The notes: generated from the letters alone by a model not told the origin. A stretch of 64,000 nt of DNA from Chloroflexota bacterium (GCA_009692845.1 SHYK01000005.1:1-64000), one strand, 5' to 3'. Positions 45,340-54,387 are shown, numbered from the stretch's first letter. Translations and numbers: made by a program.

Positions 45340-45957
45340 TCACCCCCTGCTTGTCCACCATTGCATATAGTTCCACCAATATCCAGCTATTTTCGCCAGG
45401 AACGAATCCTCTCCGGCGCCAAGAACCTGCAACGCCGCTAGTCCGATTGCGAACCATGTGAGCCGTGTAGCGAAGTCACCAGAACGCTGTTGGGATTGGT
45501 GCGACTCAACGATGATCTTCTGCGTTTGGACCTGGCTATCCAAAATTGCTTTTTGGGAATCGCGCTCCATTACGGAAAGCCTCTCTTCCCACTTCTTGCG
45601 GTCCTCTTCGATATCCCTCATGCGGCGTTCTTCGTAATGCTGCCGTGGGCCGAGGAACCGCTTCCACGGATACCATCCTGTACATGCATCTCGGGAAATG
45701 CTGAATATCGCATGCACGATAGGCGCCGTACTAAAGCCAGTACGAGGTGGTAATTCAGATAGATCTTGGAGCAGGTGATTCTGAAAGAAGTCTGGTTCGC
45801 TGATAAAGCAATGCGGCATAGCGAAGCCAATGTCCTCAGTGCGTTGCTCCGGAACGTCAACGATATCTGCCTGGGTCTCAGAGAGAAGTCCCACACCGAG
45901 ACGCAGTTTTGAGAAAAAACCGCAATTCTTGCAAGTCTTGGGGTCAGCAGATTCCAC
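45340..45957 (-). CDS. Passenger protein with zinc-type N-terminus, coiled coil and C-terminal helix
   Basis: 205 residues. The N-terminus has CKNCGFF, a half zinc-ribbon; the middle is a long charged helix (EERRMRDIEEDRKKWEERLS, then HQSQQRSG); the C-terminus has a hydrophobic helix (LTWFAIGLAALQVLGAG). It starts about 40 bp inside the right inverted repeat, so it travels with the transposon. Together with the 55-residue gene it may act at the membrane. I do not recognise a family. Confidence 0.6.
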   Translation of the reverse strand: MESADPKTCKNCGFFSKLRLGVGLLSETQADIVDVPEQRTEDIGFAMPHCFISEPDFFQNHLLQDLSELPPRTGFSTAPIVHAIFSISRDACTGWYPWKRFLGPRQHYEERRMRDIEEDRKKWEERLSVMERDSQKAILDSQVQTQKIIVESHQSQQRSGDFATRLTWFAIGLAALQVLGAGEDSFLAKIAGYWWNYMQWWTSRG

Positions 45958-45998
45958 ACGGCGATCACACCCGACCCTGCATCAGGTATACAATCACC

Positions 45999-46006
45999 CA
46001 AGTTAG
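45999..46006 (+). repeat. Right 8-bp target duplication
   Basis: CAAGTTAG directly after the right inverted repeat, identical to 44020-44027. Confidence 0.85.
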
Positions 46007-46077
46007 AGGGGTTCCGAGCCGCGGGCCGGCGCGCCTGGCAAGGCCGACGGGGCGCTGAAGGCGATTATACTCAGCCA

Positions 46078-47067
46078 ATGGCTCCTAACTGGATTGACAT
46101 CGCGATCCTCGTCGTGGTCGCCTGGAACATCGCTAGCGCCGTCCGCCAGGGGTTCGTCAGTTCCCTGGTGAGCCTGCTGGCCTTCTTGTCTTCGATCAGT
46201 ATTGCGATCATTGCCTATGTGCGAGTCGCGGACTGGTCGGTGGAGAAGTTCGGGGTGCCCGCCCTGATCGCCCAGCCAATTGCTTTCGGCTTGCTCTGGC
46301 CGATCACCGGCTTTTTGATCAATGTGGTCGGCCGCTTCGTTGCGGCGCCCTTCAGCTGGCTGCTGCATGGCTCGCCGCTCAACCTGCTGCTGAGCATCCT
46401 TCCGGGCGGGCTCAAGGGTTTCGCGGTCTGCGGGTTTGTCTTGATGCTGGTGATGGCGCCTCCGCCGCTGCCCCTGGGGGTTCCCGGTGCCGCCTTCGCC
46501 CAGCTCCGCGATGCCATGCAGAGCTCCCAGTTGGCCGGCGATCTGCTCGAAAGAACGAGCGCTTATGACCGCTGGGCCCGCCGTCTGCTTGAAGAGCCGG
46601 TTGCTCAGACGCTGAATTTGCTGACCGTTCCGCCCGGCGGCGGGGAGCGCATTGACCTGAACTTCCGGACAGATATTCCGACCCTGGATGAACTCGCTGA
46701 GACCCGCATGCTCGAGCTCTTGAACCAGGAGCGCGGCAAGGACGGCCTGTCCACGCTGCTTCGCGACCCGGGTATTGATGCCGTGGCCAGGGCTCATTCG
46801 GTCGACATGCTGGCTCAGGGCTACTTTGCTCATGAAACGCCTTCGGGGGTGTCGCCCTTCGACCGCCTCCTCCAGACTGGGATTCGGTTTCGCGACGCGG
46901 GGGAGAACATCGCCTTGGCGCCCACGGTGGAGATCGCCCATCAGGGATTGATGGAGAGCCCGGAGCACCGAGCCAATATCCTGAACCCGGACTTCAACCG
47001 GGTGGGCCTGGGCGTATTTAAGGCGGACGGGATGGGTCGGATCTTCACCCAGGACTTCGCCAACTGA
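46078..47067 (+). CDS. CvpA-CAP/SCP fusion protein
   Basis: 329 residues. Residues 1-165 form a CvpA-type membrane domain with about four helices (WIDIAILVVVAWNIASAVRQ, GLLWPITGFLINVVGRFVAA). Residues 205-329 form an extracytoplasmic CAP/SCP domain: LLNQERGKDGLSTLLRDPGI, ARAHSVDMLAQGYFAHETP, GENIALAP, SPEHRANILNPDFNRVGLGV with the conserved His/Glu cavity residues. CvpA is linked to envelope maintenance and toxin export in enterobacteria, and CAP domains act in envelope or host-facing roles. The fusion is the functional point of interest. ATG 46078. Confidence 0.9.
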   Translation: MAPNWIDIAILVVVAWNIASAVRQGFVSSLVSLLAFLSSISIAIIAYVRVADWSVEKFGVPALIAQPIAFGLLWPITGFLINVVGRFVAAPFSWLLHGSPLNLLLSILPGGLKGFAVCGFVLMLVMAPPPLPLGVPGAAFAQLRDAMQSSQLAGDLLERTSAYDRWARRLLEEPVAQTLNLLTVPPGGGERIDLNFRTDIPTLDELAETRMLELLNQERGKDGLSTLLRDPGIDAVARAHSVDMLAQGYFAHETPSGVSPFDRLLQTGIRFRDAGENIALAPTVEIAHQGLMESPEHRANILNPDFNRVGLGVFKADGMGRIFTQDFAN

Positions 47068-47102
47068 AAGAGGAAGGCCCGCCCGCCCGCCCTATGGAAG
47101 TC

Positions 47103-47117
47103 GGGGGTTTCACCCCC
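47103..47117 (+). terminator. GC hairpin after cvpA-CAP
   Basis: GGGGG-TTTCA-CCCCC, a 5-bp stem 36 bp after the stop. A second stem (GCGGCCC at 47136 with GGGCCGC at 47155) overlaps the region just before the hemW start. Terminator function is plausible; no long T-run. Confidence 0.4.
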
Positions 47118-47164
47118 AAGCCCCCGGTCGGACTTGCGGCCCTGTTGTTGCTTGGGGCCGCATA

Positions 47165-48340
47165 GTGCGGCCGAGACCTTCAGAGGTGGCGCTGCAACCG
47201 GCGACCGCGGGGACGGTGGCGGTTTACGTGCACTGGCCGTGGTGCGCCTCTCTGTGTCCTTATTGTGACTTCGACAAGCAGGCCACCGATTTTCGGTTGG
47301 CGGAGCCCTATGCTGAAGCGCTAATTCAGCACCTGGAGGCGACCCCGCGGCGGACAGTCCATAGTTTGTACTTCGGTGGCGGGACGCCTAGCTTGCTGCG
47401 CCCGGACCGGCTCGCGCGGATCATCGCGGGCGTTGGGGCCCACATGGACGTTCAGAACGACTGGGAGGTCACCCTGGAGGCCAATCCCAGCGACGTCGTC
47501 CCCCGGAAAGTGGAGGGCTATCTCCAGGCCGGAGTGAATCGGATCAGCCTCGGCGTGCAATCGTTGGTTGACCGGGAATTGCAGTTTCTGGGCCGGCGGC
47601 ATGACGCTGACAAGGCTATGCGAGCCGCCCGGGCGTTGCGCGAGGCCGGCTGTGTCAACTTCAGCGTGGACCTGATGTACGGGTTGCCTGGCCAGTCGCA
47701 GTCGGATCTGGATCGGTCCATCGAGGGGCTAGTCGCACTGGAGCCGTCCCATATTTCTTGCTACGCGCTGACCCTGGAGGCTGAAACACCCATGGGGGCG
47801 GACGCCGCCGCCGGACGATTGGAGGTGGCGGACGACGACCGGGTCGCCGACGCTTACGCCCGGATCCAGGAGAAGTTGGGGACAGCGGGCTTCGACCAGT
47901 ACGAGCTATCGAATTGGGCGCGACCCGGTCGCCAATCCGTTCACAATCTGACTTACTGGCGGAACGGGGAGTATCTCGGCCTCGGTGCGGGCGCCTCCGG
48001 GTCATTCATGGGTTTGCGCTACAAGCGGACGCCGATCGTCCCGGTCTACATCGAATCCGCGGCTCGGGGAGGGACCGCCTATGTTGAAATCGAGCCCTGG
48101 ACGACCGAATCCCGGATGCGAGACACGGTGATGCTGGGTTTGCGCCTGAGCGAAGGTATCGCGGATGCCGAGTTCGTGTCAGCCCACGGCCTTTCGCTCG
48201 CCGAATATTGCACCGACCGGTTGGGCGATCTGACCCAGGCCGGCGTGCTCCAATGGCACGAAGGCCGCCTGGCCCTGGCCCCGAGCTATTACCTGGTCTC
48301 TAACGCCGTCCTCGCGGACATCCTGCCGGGGCTGGCTTAA
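47165..48340 (+). CDS. hemW: HemW-type radical SAM heme chaperone
   Basis: 391 residues. Radical SAM cluster motif CASLCPYCDF near residues 25-34 preceded by VYVHWPWCASL; then YFGGGTPSLLRPDRL, the EANPSD(V) segment and NRISLGVQSL typical of HemW/HemN-like proteins. The C-terminal domain (SIAEYC...) is the HemN-C type. It is a heme carrier/insertion factor by family, and such proteins are often misnamed coproporphyrinogen oxidase. GTG 47165. The upstream hairpin may affect its translation. Confidence 0.9.
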   Translation: MRPRPSEVALQPATAGTVAVYVHWPWCASLCPYCDFDKQATDFRLAEPYAEALIQHLEATPRRTVHSLYFGGGTPSLLRPDRLARIIAGVGAHMDVQNDWEVTLEANPSDVVPRKVEGYLQAGVNRISLGVQSLVDRELQFLGRRHDADKAMRAARALREAGCVNFSVDLMYGLPGQSQSDLDRSIEGLVALEPSHISCYALTLEAETPMGADAAAGRLEVADDDRVADAYARIQEKLGTAGFDQYELSNWARPGRQSVHNLTYWRNGEYLGLGAGASGSFMGLRYKRTPIVPVYIESAARGGTAYVEIEPWTTESRMRDTVMLGLRLSEGIADAEFVSAHGLSLAEYCTDRLGDLTQAGVLQWHEGRLALAPSYYLVSNAVLADILPGLA

Positions 48341-48439
48341 CACCCTCCCCGCAAGAGGGGAGGGAGAGATTACACAACGCCGCTCAGATGGGACCTTTCA
48401 GGTAAAGCCCAACGCGATGGGCGAGGGGTTTGCGTGGGC

Positions 48440-49468
48440 TCAAACCGCAGGGAGGGCTTCCTCGATCAGGTCACGCAATGGCTGGCCGGGCGAACCTGGC
48501 GCAACCTGATCCAGGTGGCCGAGCGCTTCGGCTCGGAAGCCGGCGAGGTAGGCCGACGCTTGCGCCCGGATTCCCAACTCGTCGAGCAACTGGATGGCTT
48601 CTCCGGCCTCCGCCGGGTCCAGCGATCTTGGGAGATCGAATATCTCCTGAAAGCGTCGGACTCGCGGGCTATCGGGGCTGCCGAGCGCGAGGGTGGCCGG
48701 CAAAGCCTTCTTCCGAGTGACGATGTCGAGGGCTTCGGGTTTTCCGGTTTCCGACTGGGGGCTCCACACCCCGAGAATGTCGTCGGCCACCTGGAAAGCC
48801 ATGCCCAGGGCGCGAGCAAATTGGCTGAACCCCTCCTGGTGCACCATGGCAGCCCCACCGCAGAGCGCTCCCAGTTCGGCCGCGCAGGCAAATAGACGGG
48901 CAGTTTTCCGCTCGACCATGCCGAGGTACGCGTCAAGGGCGACCGTCGGCCCACCCTCCCAGAGCAGGTCCAGGTATTGGCCCTCGCAAAGGGCTCGGCA
49001 GGCGGCGCTCAGGATTCGATAGGCAGCTACGGCGACATCCGCACTCAAACGGGGGTCCGTTTCGAACAACGCCTGGTGGCTGATGATCAGCAAGGCGTCA
49101 CCGGCATTGAGGGCCTGGGCCTCGCCCCACTTGGCCCAGACCGTTTCGCGGTGGCGCCTAAACTGACTAACGTCTTCGATGTCATCGTGGATCAGCGAAA
49201 AGTTGTGCACGAGCTCGACCGCGGCCGCGGCCGGAAGGGCCGAGCGCCAGTCACCCCCAGCGGTCTCAGCCACCAGCAGGCAGAGGGCCGAGCGAAGACG
49301 TTTGCCTCCATCTTGAGGCTCGGTGTCGGGCGCCTCCGACCAGCCCAGGTGGTAGCGGATCATCTCGTAGAGGCCGGCATGCTCGGGCGCCGAGGTTAGT
49401 AGCTCCCGCACCGCCCGTTCAACCGCCGGCGTGTACTCGCCAAGCCGGAGGTCGAGCTGGTCAGTCAT
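48440..49468 (-). CDS. Trans-isoprenyl diphosphate synthase
   Basis: 342 residues. First Asp-rich motif LIHDDIEDVSQFRRH (DDxxD), second AFQVADDILGVW, plus GGKRLRSALCLLVAE. Makes an all-trans prenyl diphosphate (geranylgeranyl or longer) for quinones, carotenoids or lipid carriers; chain length cannot be read safely. ATG 49468 is preferred over TTG 49474. Divergent from miaA, 95 bp apart. Confidence 0.92.
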   Translation of the reverse strand: MTDQLDLRLGEYTPAVERAVRELLTSAPEHAGLYEMIRYHLGWSEAPDTEPQDGGKRLRSALCLLVAETAGGDWRSALPAAAAVELVHNFSLIHDDIEDVSQFRRHRETVWAKWGEAQALNAGDALLIISHQALFETDPRLSADVAVAAYRILSAACRALCEGQYLDLLWEGGPTVALDAYLGMVERKTARLFACAAELGALCGGAAMVHQEGFSQFARALGMAFQVADDILGVWSPQSETGKPEALDIVTRKKALPATLALGSPDSPRVRRFQEIFDLPRSLDPAEAGEAIQLLDELGIRAQASAYLAGFRAEALGHLDQVAPGSPGQPLRDLIEEALPAV

Positions 49469-49563
49469 CCCCAACCCGGTCCGCCAGTTGCCCTGCTGCT
49501 ATCCATTCACCCTCCGAGTACGGGCACAATAGTAGCGGGTCCCCAGTCGAGCGGTTGGAGCAC

Positions 49564-50478
49564 ATGAGCAACCCGCGCCCTTCGATTATCGTGATTACTG
49601 GACCGACCGCGGTAGGGAAGACCGCGCTCGCCCTGGCGGTGGCGCGCCATCTGGATGCCGAGATCGTATCGGCCGATTCCCGCCAGATCTACCATTACAT
49701 GGACGTCGGGACCGGCAAGCCTACGACTCAGGAGAGGGCGGCCGTTCCCCATCACATGGTGAACGTGGCCTACCCGGATCGCCCGTACAGCATCGTCGAC
49801 TATCGGCAGGGCGGTGAGCGCGCACTCGCTGACATTGCTCGGCGAGGCCGCCGGGCGCTGGTCGTCGGTGGAAGCCCGCACTATCTGGCTGCTCTGCTGG
49901 ATCGCCTCGAACCGCCGCCGGTCAATCTGGCTTTGCGCGCCTGGCTGGAACAAGCAGATGGTCAACACCCCGGCCGGCTCGACGCCTGGCTCCGGGCCCT
50001 GGACCCGGCATCCGCCGACCGGATCGAAACCCGCAATCGTCGACGAGTAATCCGAGCCATCGAGGCGACCTTGACCGTCGGCCGCCCATTCTCCACGGCC
50101 CAGGGGGCTCCCCGTGCGATCGACGCCCGCTGGTTCGGCCTCCGGATGGAGCGGCCCGCCCTCTACGCCCGGGTGGACCGGCGGATTGCCCAGATGATCG
50201 AAGCCGGTTGGTTGAACGAGGTGCGAATCCTGGGGATGATGGGATTCGGCGCTGCGCTCCCATCCCTCAGCGCGACCGGCTATCCGGAGCTGCTTGAGGT
50301 GCTTCAGGGGGAGCAGTCTCTCGACTCAGCGGTCGAGCGCATCCGCTACGCTACTCACGCTTTCGTGCGCCGCCAGGAGACCTGGCTGCGCCGCGAGAGC
50401 CGTATTCACTGGCTCGATAGCGAGGCAGATAATCTCGTGGGTGCCTTCATGGCCGCCGTGGACGGTGGGACTGCATAA
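49564..50478 (+). CDS. miaA: tRNA dimethylallyltransferase
   Basis: Adds the dimethylallyl group to A37 of UNN-reading tRNAs. 304 residues. Walker A ITGPTAVGKTALALAVA (about residues 9-25), AEIVSADSRQIYHYMDVGT, PHHMVNVAYPDRPYSIVDY, and the C-terminal RYATHAFVRRQETWLRR. ATG 49564 follows GGAG; a TTG three codons upstream is the alternative. It heads the miaA-dapF-dapL-hflX run. Confidence 0.94.
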   Translation: MSNPRPSIIVITGPTAVGKTALALAVARHLDAEIVSADSRQIYHYMDVGTGKPTTQERAAVPHHMVNVAYPDRPYSIVDYRQGGERALADIARRGRRALVVGGSPHYLAALLDRLEPPPVNLALRAWLEQADGQHPGRLDAWLRALDPASADRIETRNRRRVIRAIEATLTVGRPFSTAQGAPRAIDARWFGLRMERPALYARVDRRIAQMIEAGWLNEVRILGMMGFGAALPSLSATGYPELLEVLQGEQSLDSAVERIRYATHAFVRRQETWLRRESRIHWLDSEADNLVGAFMAAVDGGTA

Positions 50479-50500
50479 TTCCCGAACCGCCAGATCGGAG

Positions 50501-51409
50501 ATGCGCAACTTGCAGTTCGTCAAAATGCACGGCCTCGGAAACGATTTCGTGCTGTTGGATCTTTTCGAGGAACCCGCCGAAGCCTCGGCCGTGGACTGGG
50601 CGACGCTGGCGAAGGAGGTTTGCGACCGCCATTTTGGGATTGGTGCGGATGGCTTGCTGCTCTTGCTGCCCGGATCGAGTGCCGATATTCGGATGCGGAT
50701 CTTCAATCCGGACGGGTCGGAGGCCGAAAACTGCGGGAATGGCATTCGCTGTCTCGGCCGCTATTTTCACGACCGTCACCGCTCGGAGCTGCCTGAGATT
50801 CACGTCGAAACCGGGGCCGGCCCGGCTACCATCTGGGTACATGCCGACGGCTTGGTCACCGTGGATATGGGGACGCCGATCTTTACTCCAGCCCTCATCC
50901 CGGTGCTCGCACCAGGTAGCGAGGCCCTGGACGTCCAGGTAGCCCTCGACGGGCAGGCGATTCCGGTCAGCTGCGTCTCGATGGGTAATCCCCACGCCAT
51001 CACTTTTGTCGGGTCCGACGGTGTGGGAGCCTACCCGCTCGAATCGGTCGGGCCCCTGGTGGAGCGTCACCCGCTTTTCCCCCGACGCACCAACTTTGAG
51101 GTCTGCGAGGTGGTGGATTCCCACCGAATGCGGATTCGGGTCTGGGAGCGGGGGGCCGGCCTGACCCTGGCCTGTGGAACCGGCGCCTGTGCCAGTGTAG
51201 TCGCCGCCCAGCGCCGCGGCCTGGTGGAGGGTGTGGTGGCAGTCGAGTTGCCTGGGGGCACCCTCAACATTGAGTGGGACGGAACCGGCAGTGTGCTGAT
51301 GACCGGCCCCGCCGATTATGTGTTCACCGGCAGCTACTCTCCCCGCGCGTCGGCGCCGGCGAGCAGCGCCACTATCGATTCGCTTGCCCTGTCTGGCGTC
51401 GCCTCGTGA
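50501..51409 (+). CDS. dapF: Diaminopimelate epimerase
   Basis: Converts LL- to meso-diaminopimelate for lysine and peptidoglycan. 302 residues. Both catalytic Cys motifs are present: [14 protein letters not shown] (about 73-86) and [12 protein letters not shown] (about 223-234), with [12 protein letters not shown] at the start. ATG 50501; the frame is open upstream into miaA but that part has no DapF sequence. A variable Ser/Ala-rich tail ends in a stop overlapping the GTG of dapL (GTGA), so epimerase and aminotransferase are coupled. Confidence 0.94.
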   Translation: MRNLQFVKMHGLGNDFVLLDLFEEPAEASAVDWATLAKEVCDRHFGIGADGLLLLLPGSSADIRMRIFNPDGSEAENCGNGIRCLGRYFHDRHRSELPEIHVETGAGPATIWVHADGLVTVDMGTPIFTPALIPVLAPGSEALDVQVALDGQAIPVSCVSMGNPHAITFVGSDGVGAYPLESVGPLVERHPLFPRRTNFEVCEVVDSHRMRIRVWERGAGLTLACGTGACASVVAAQRRGLVEGVVAVELPGGTLNIEWDGTGSVLMTGPADYVFTGSYSPRASAPASSATIDSLALSGVAS

Positions 51410-52570
51410 TTCAGCCCGCCCGCCGCATCCAGGATTTGCCCCCCTACCTGTTCGCCGAAGTGGATCGGCGCATCGCCGAGAAGCGCGCGGCCGGCTTCGA
51501 TGTGATCAGCCTGGGGATCGGCGACCCCGATCTGCCGAGTCCTGCTCATGTCGTGGAAGCGGCCCAGGATGCGGTGGCCGAGGCACGCCACCATCGCTAT
51601 CCCGACTATTACGGCTTGCCCGAGCTGCGGGCCGCCATCGCGCGCTGGTACGAGGACCGCTTCGGGGTGCAGCTGGACCCGACCACGGAAGTCGTCTCCC
51701 TGATTGGGTCGAAGGAGGGGATCGCCCACCTGCCGGTGGCCTACGTGGACCCTGGCGATCTGGTTCTGGTGCCGGACCCTGGCTACCCCGTGTACAGCAT
51801 CGGCACGCTGCTAGCGAACGGCGTGCCCTACCTGATGCCGCTCAAGGCCGAAAACGCTTTCTTGCCTGACTTGGACGCAATCCCGGCCGATGTGGCCCAG
51901 CGCGCGCGGTTGATCTGGGTTAATTATCCGAACAACCCGGCCGGCGCCGTGGACGGTCTGGACTTCTTCGAACGGGTGGTCGATTTCGGCCGCCGCCACG
52001 ACATCCTGGTCTGCCATGACAACGCCTACTCGGATGTGGCTTATGACGGATACAAGGCGCCGAGCTTGCTCGAGGTGCCGGGCGCCAAGGACGTCGCGGT
52101 CGAGTTCCTCTCCCCTTCCAAGACTTACAACATGACCGGCTGGCGGGTCGGCATGATGGTGGGCAACCCGACCGCGGTTGAGGCTTTGGGCCGAGTGAAG
52201 ACCAATGTGGATAGCGGCATCTTCGAGGCGCTCCAGATCGCCGCTATGGCCGCCTTGGACGGCGACCCGGCCTGGATCGCTGATCGCACGCCCGCTTCCA
52301 GGCCCGCCGGGACTCCATTATGACGACGCTCAAGCGCATCGGGATCGATGCTCCGGTTCCCAAGGCGTCCTTGTACGTGTGGGCTCCGGTCCCGGCCGGT
52401 TATCACTCGGTGGATTTCTGCCTGAAGGTGCTGAACGACGCGGCAGTCTGGCTCACCCCTGGTGTCGGCTTCGGTTCCCAGGGGGAAGGCTACTTCCGCA
52501 TTTCTCTCACGGTGCCGACCATCGCCTGGTCGAAGCACTCGAGCGACTGGAACAGGCGCTGAAGCTCTGA
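51406..52570 (+). pseudogene. dapL: LL-diaminopimelate aminotransferase-like gene with two apparent frameshifts
   Basis: PLP-dependent class I/II aminotransferase, best match DapL by its dapF overlap and motifs [29 protein letters not shown], and the PLP-lysine region [19 protein letters not shown]. The first frame stops at 52323. The protein continues in the next frame ([40 protein letters not shown]), then in the third (HRLVEALERLEQAL). Two 1-nt deletions, near 52290 and 52520, explain this. All else looks conserved, so sequencing error or very recent decay is likely. Confidence 0.82.
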
Positions 52571-52641
52571 CTACCCAAACCGCTCACCTGAGGCTCTCGA
52601 AGGGCATCCTGGGATGCTTGGTGGTCGGGAGGGAGCCGTAG

Positions 52642-54051
52642 CTGACTGAATTCGACCTGCCCGATGATGAGCTGGAAGAAGAGTGGAACGAGCCCGAGCC
52701 GGAGTGGGAATCGGGTTTTCGGCGTGCAGAGTCATCCGGGCGCCCTCGAGCTCTCCTGGTTGCGATTGAGACACCCCATAGCATCTGGGACGCCGCGACT
52801 TCGCTCGAAGAGCTGGAGATCCTCTGCGAAGCGGCCGGCCTTGAGCCGGTGGGCAGTGTGACCCAGCGGCTCCCTCATCCCCACCCCAACCGCTACGTCG
52901 GGAGCGGCAAGCTGCAGGAGATCCGGGAGCGGCTGGCCATGGACGCCGTGGATGTCGTCGTCACTGACGACGAACTGGCGCCCCGCCAGCTCGCGACCCT
53001 CGAAAAAGAGCTGAATCACAAAGTGATCGATCGTACCTCGGTGATTCTGGACATCTTTGCCCAGCGGGCCAGCACCCACGAAGGCCGGATCCAGGTGGAG
53101 TTGGCCCAGTATGAGTTCATGCTGCCGCGGTTGCAGACGATCTGGGAAGAGTTCGACCGGACGGGCGGCGGCATCGGTACCCGTGGACCCGGCGAGACCC
53201 AGCTCGAGCATGACCGCCAGCGCATCCGTACGCGGATCAGCCAGCTCAAGCGGGAGATCGAACACGTCCGCGAGCACCGCGAGCGGGTGCGCAAGCGGCG
53301 TCGCCAGGGCGGGATGCCGCTGGTGGCGCTGGTTGGCTATACCAATGTCGGCAAGACCAGCCTGCTGCGAGCCCTAACCTCCGCCTCCAATGCCCGGGCG
53401 TCTGACGCGCCCTTCGTGACCCTGGACCCACTCACTCGGGTGATGGAGCTGGACGGCGGCCTGCCGGTCCTGATCTCGGATACGGTGGGCTTCATCTCCA
53501 AGCTGCCCCACACTGTCGTGGCAGCTTTTCGTGCAACCCTCGAAGAGCTGAGCGAGGCCGACCTGCTCTTGCACGTGATCGACGTCACCGACTCGCGAGC
53601 CGAGATCTGCGCCGATATCGTGCGAGAGACCTTGAAAGAGCTGGGCCTGGATGAAAAACCCGTGCTGCTTGCCCTGAACAAAGCTGACGCCGCCTCAATT
53701 GGCGAGGTGCTCCGTCTGCACGACCGGTTCAAGAGGGAGTCCAGCGGCCCAGAGTTCGAGCCCGTCGTGACGTCAGCGGAAACGGGCGAAGGGCTCGGCA
53801 TCTTGAAGGCGGTGATCGAGAGGTGGGCGAGCGCCCGGTCGCCGTGGGTCCACGTTTGTGTTCCCTACCAGCGATCCGATCTGGTGGATCTGTTCTATCG
53901 GCGCGGCCATCCGGTCCGTACCAACTACGACGAGCGTGGCACCGAGATCGAGGGAAACCTTCCCACGAGCCTGGTCAGGATCTTCAGTCCTTTCATGGTG
54001 GCCGACGCCAGCCCGGCCCCACTTCCTAAGCCAAACCGCGCCGCGAGTTAG
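52642..54051 (+). CDS. hflX: GTPase HflX (start codon non-standard)
   Basis: Ribosome-associated GTPase for ribosome splitting/rescue. G1 ALVGYTNVGKTSLLRALT, G2/G3 VTLDPLTRV and LPVLISDTVGFISKLPH, G4 LALNKADA, and the HflX glycine-rich block GGGIGTRGPGETQLEHDR. The first standard start, GTG 52849, would delete the conserved N-terminal domain (RALLVAIETP..., SLEELEILCEAAGLEPVGSV). Upstream no ATG/GTG/TTG exists back to an in-frame TAG (52639-52641). CTG 52642 directly follows that TAG, with GGGAGGGAG upstream at a 6-nt gap, giving 469 residues. That start is an inference. Confidence 0.9.
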   Translation: MTEFDLPDDELEEEWNEPEPEWESGFRRAESSGRPRALLVAIETPHSIWDAATSLEELEILCEAAGLEPVGSVTQRLPHPHPNRYVGSGKLQEIRERLAMDAVDVVVTDDELAPRQLATLEKELNHKVIDRTSVILDIFAQRASTHEGRIQVELAQYEFMLPRLQTIWEEFDRTGGGIGTRGPGETQLEHDRQRIRTRISQLKREIEHVREHRERVRKRRRQGGMPLVALVGYTNVGKTSLLRALTSASNARASDAPFVTLDPLTRVMELDGGLPVLISDTVGFISKLPHTVVAAFRATLEELSEADLLLHVIDVTDSRAEICADIVRETLKELGLDEKPVLLALNKADAASIGEVLRLHDRFKRESSGPEFEPVVTSAETGEGLGILKAVIERWASARSPWVHVCVPYQRSDLVDLFYRRGHPVRTNYDERGTEIEGNLPTSLVRIFSPFMVADASPAPLPKPNRAAS

Positions 54052-54210
54052 ATTTCGTCCGGCGCGCAGCCTGCCGAAGGTTCGACTTCGCCCGCACCAG
54101 AGCTGCGACCGGCCTCGCGGTGACCACGGGCTCACGCCCTGTCCAGTCGTCGCGGATGCTCGGGGTAAAGCCTTACTCTGTAGTAAGTCTCTTGTAGAAT
54201 GAAGGGCTGA

Positions 54211-54284
54211 GGGCGAGTAGCTCAGCCGGTTAGAGCGCACGGCCCACATCCGTGAGGTCAGGGGTTCGAGTCCCTTCTCGCCCA
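54211..54284 (+). tRNA. tRNA-Val (anticodon CAC)
   Basis: A full cloverleaf: 7-bp acceptor GGGCGAG/CTCGCCC, D-arm GCTC/GAGC, anticodon stem CACGG/CCGTG with loop CCCACAT, 5-nt variable loop, T-arm with TTCGAGT. The anticodon by position is CAC (Val). Position 33, almost always U, is C here. The 3' CCA is not encoded. The integrase gene begins 104 bp downstream on the opposite strand, so this is probably the integration site. Confidence 0.88.
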
Positions 54285-54300
54285 CCCATTTCCAGGCACG

Positions 54301-54338
54301 AAAACGGTCCCCTGGCGTCGTAGCCGGGGGACCGTTTT
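54301..54338. terminator. Strong bidirectional hairpin terminator
   Basis: AAAACGGTCCCC pairs with GGGGACCGTTTT around a 14-nt loop. A-run and T-run at the two ends make it a good rho-independent terminator on both strands, for tRNA-Val on one and the integrase on the other. Confidence 0.85.
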
Positions 54339-54387
54339 CTGTGACGGATGGAATACGGATGGAATACGCGCCGTGCGTGGCCGAAAC

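Larger units (their letters stand above)
44028..45998 (+). mobile_element. IS1595-family (ISXO2-like) transposon with passenger genes
   Basis: 1971 bp. The ends are imperfect inverted repeats: left GGTAATTGTATACTTGACAC and right (reverse complement) GGTGATTGTATACCTGATGC, matching at 21 of the first 25 positions. CAAGTTAG flanks both sides. Inside are a 313-residue transposase, a convergent two-gene membrane-protein cassette and a possible 40-residue ORF at the left end. Simple IS1595 elements have only a transposase, so this is a passenger-carrying version. It landed at the edge of the 48-bp repeat array. Confidence 0.88.

Noticed and set aside
46003..46968. Leftward 321-codon open frame over cvpA-CAP
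   Set aside because: High-GC antisense shadow (Gln/Arg/Gly-rich); the plus-strand fusion has clear domains.
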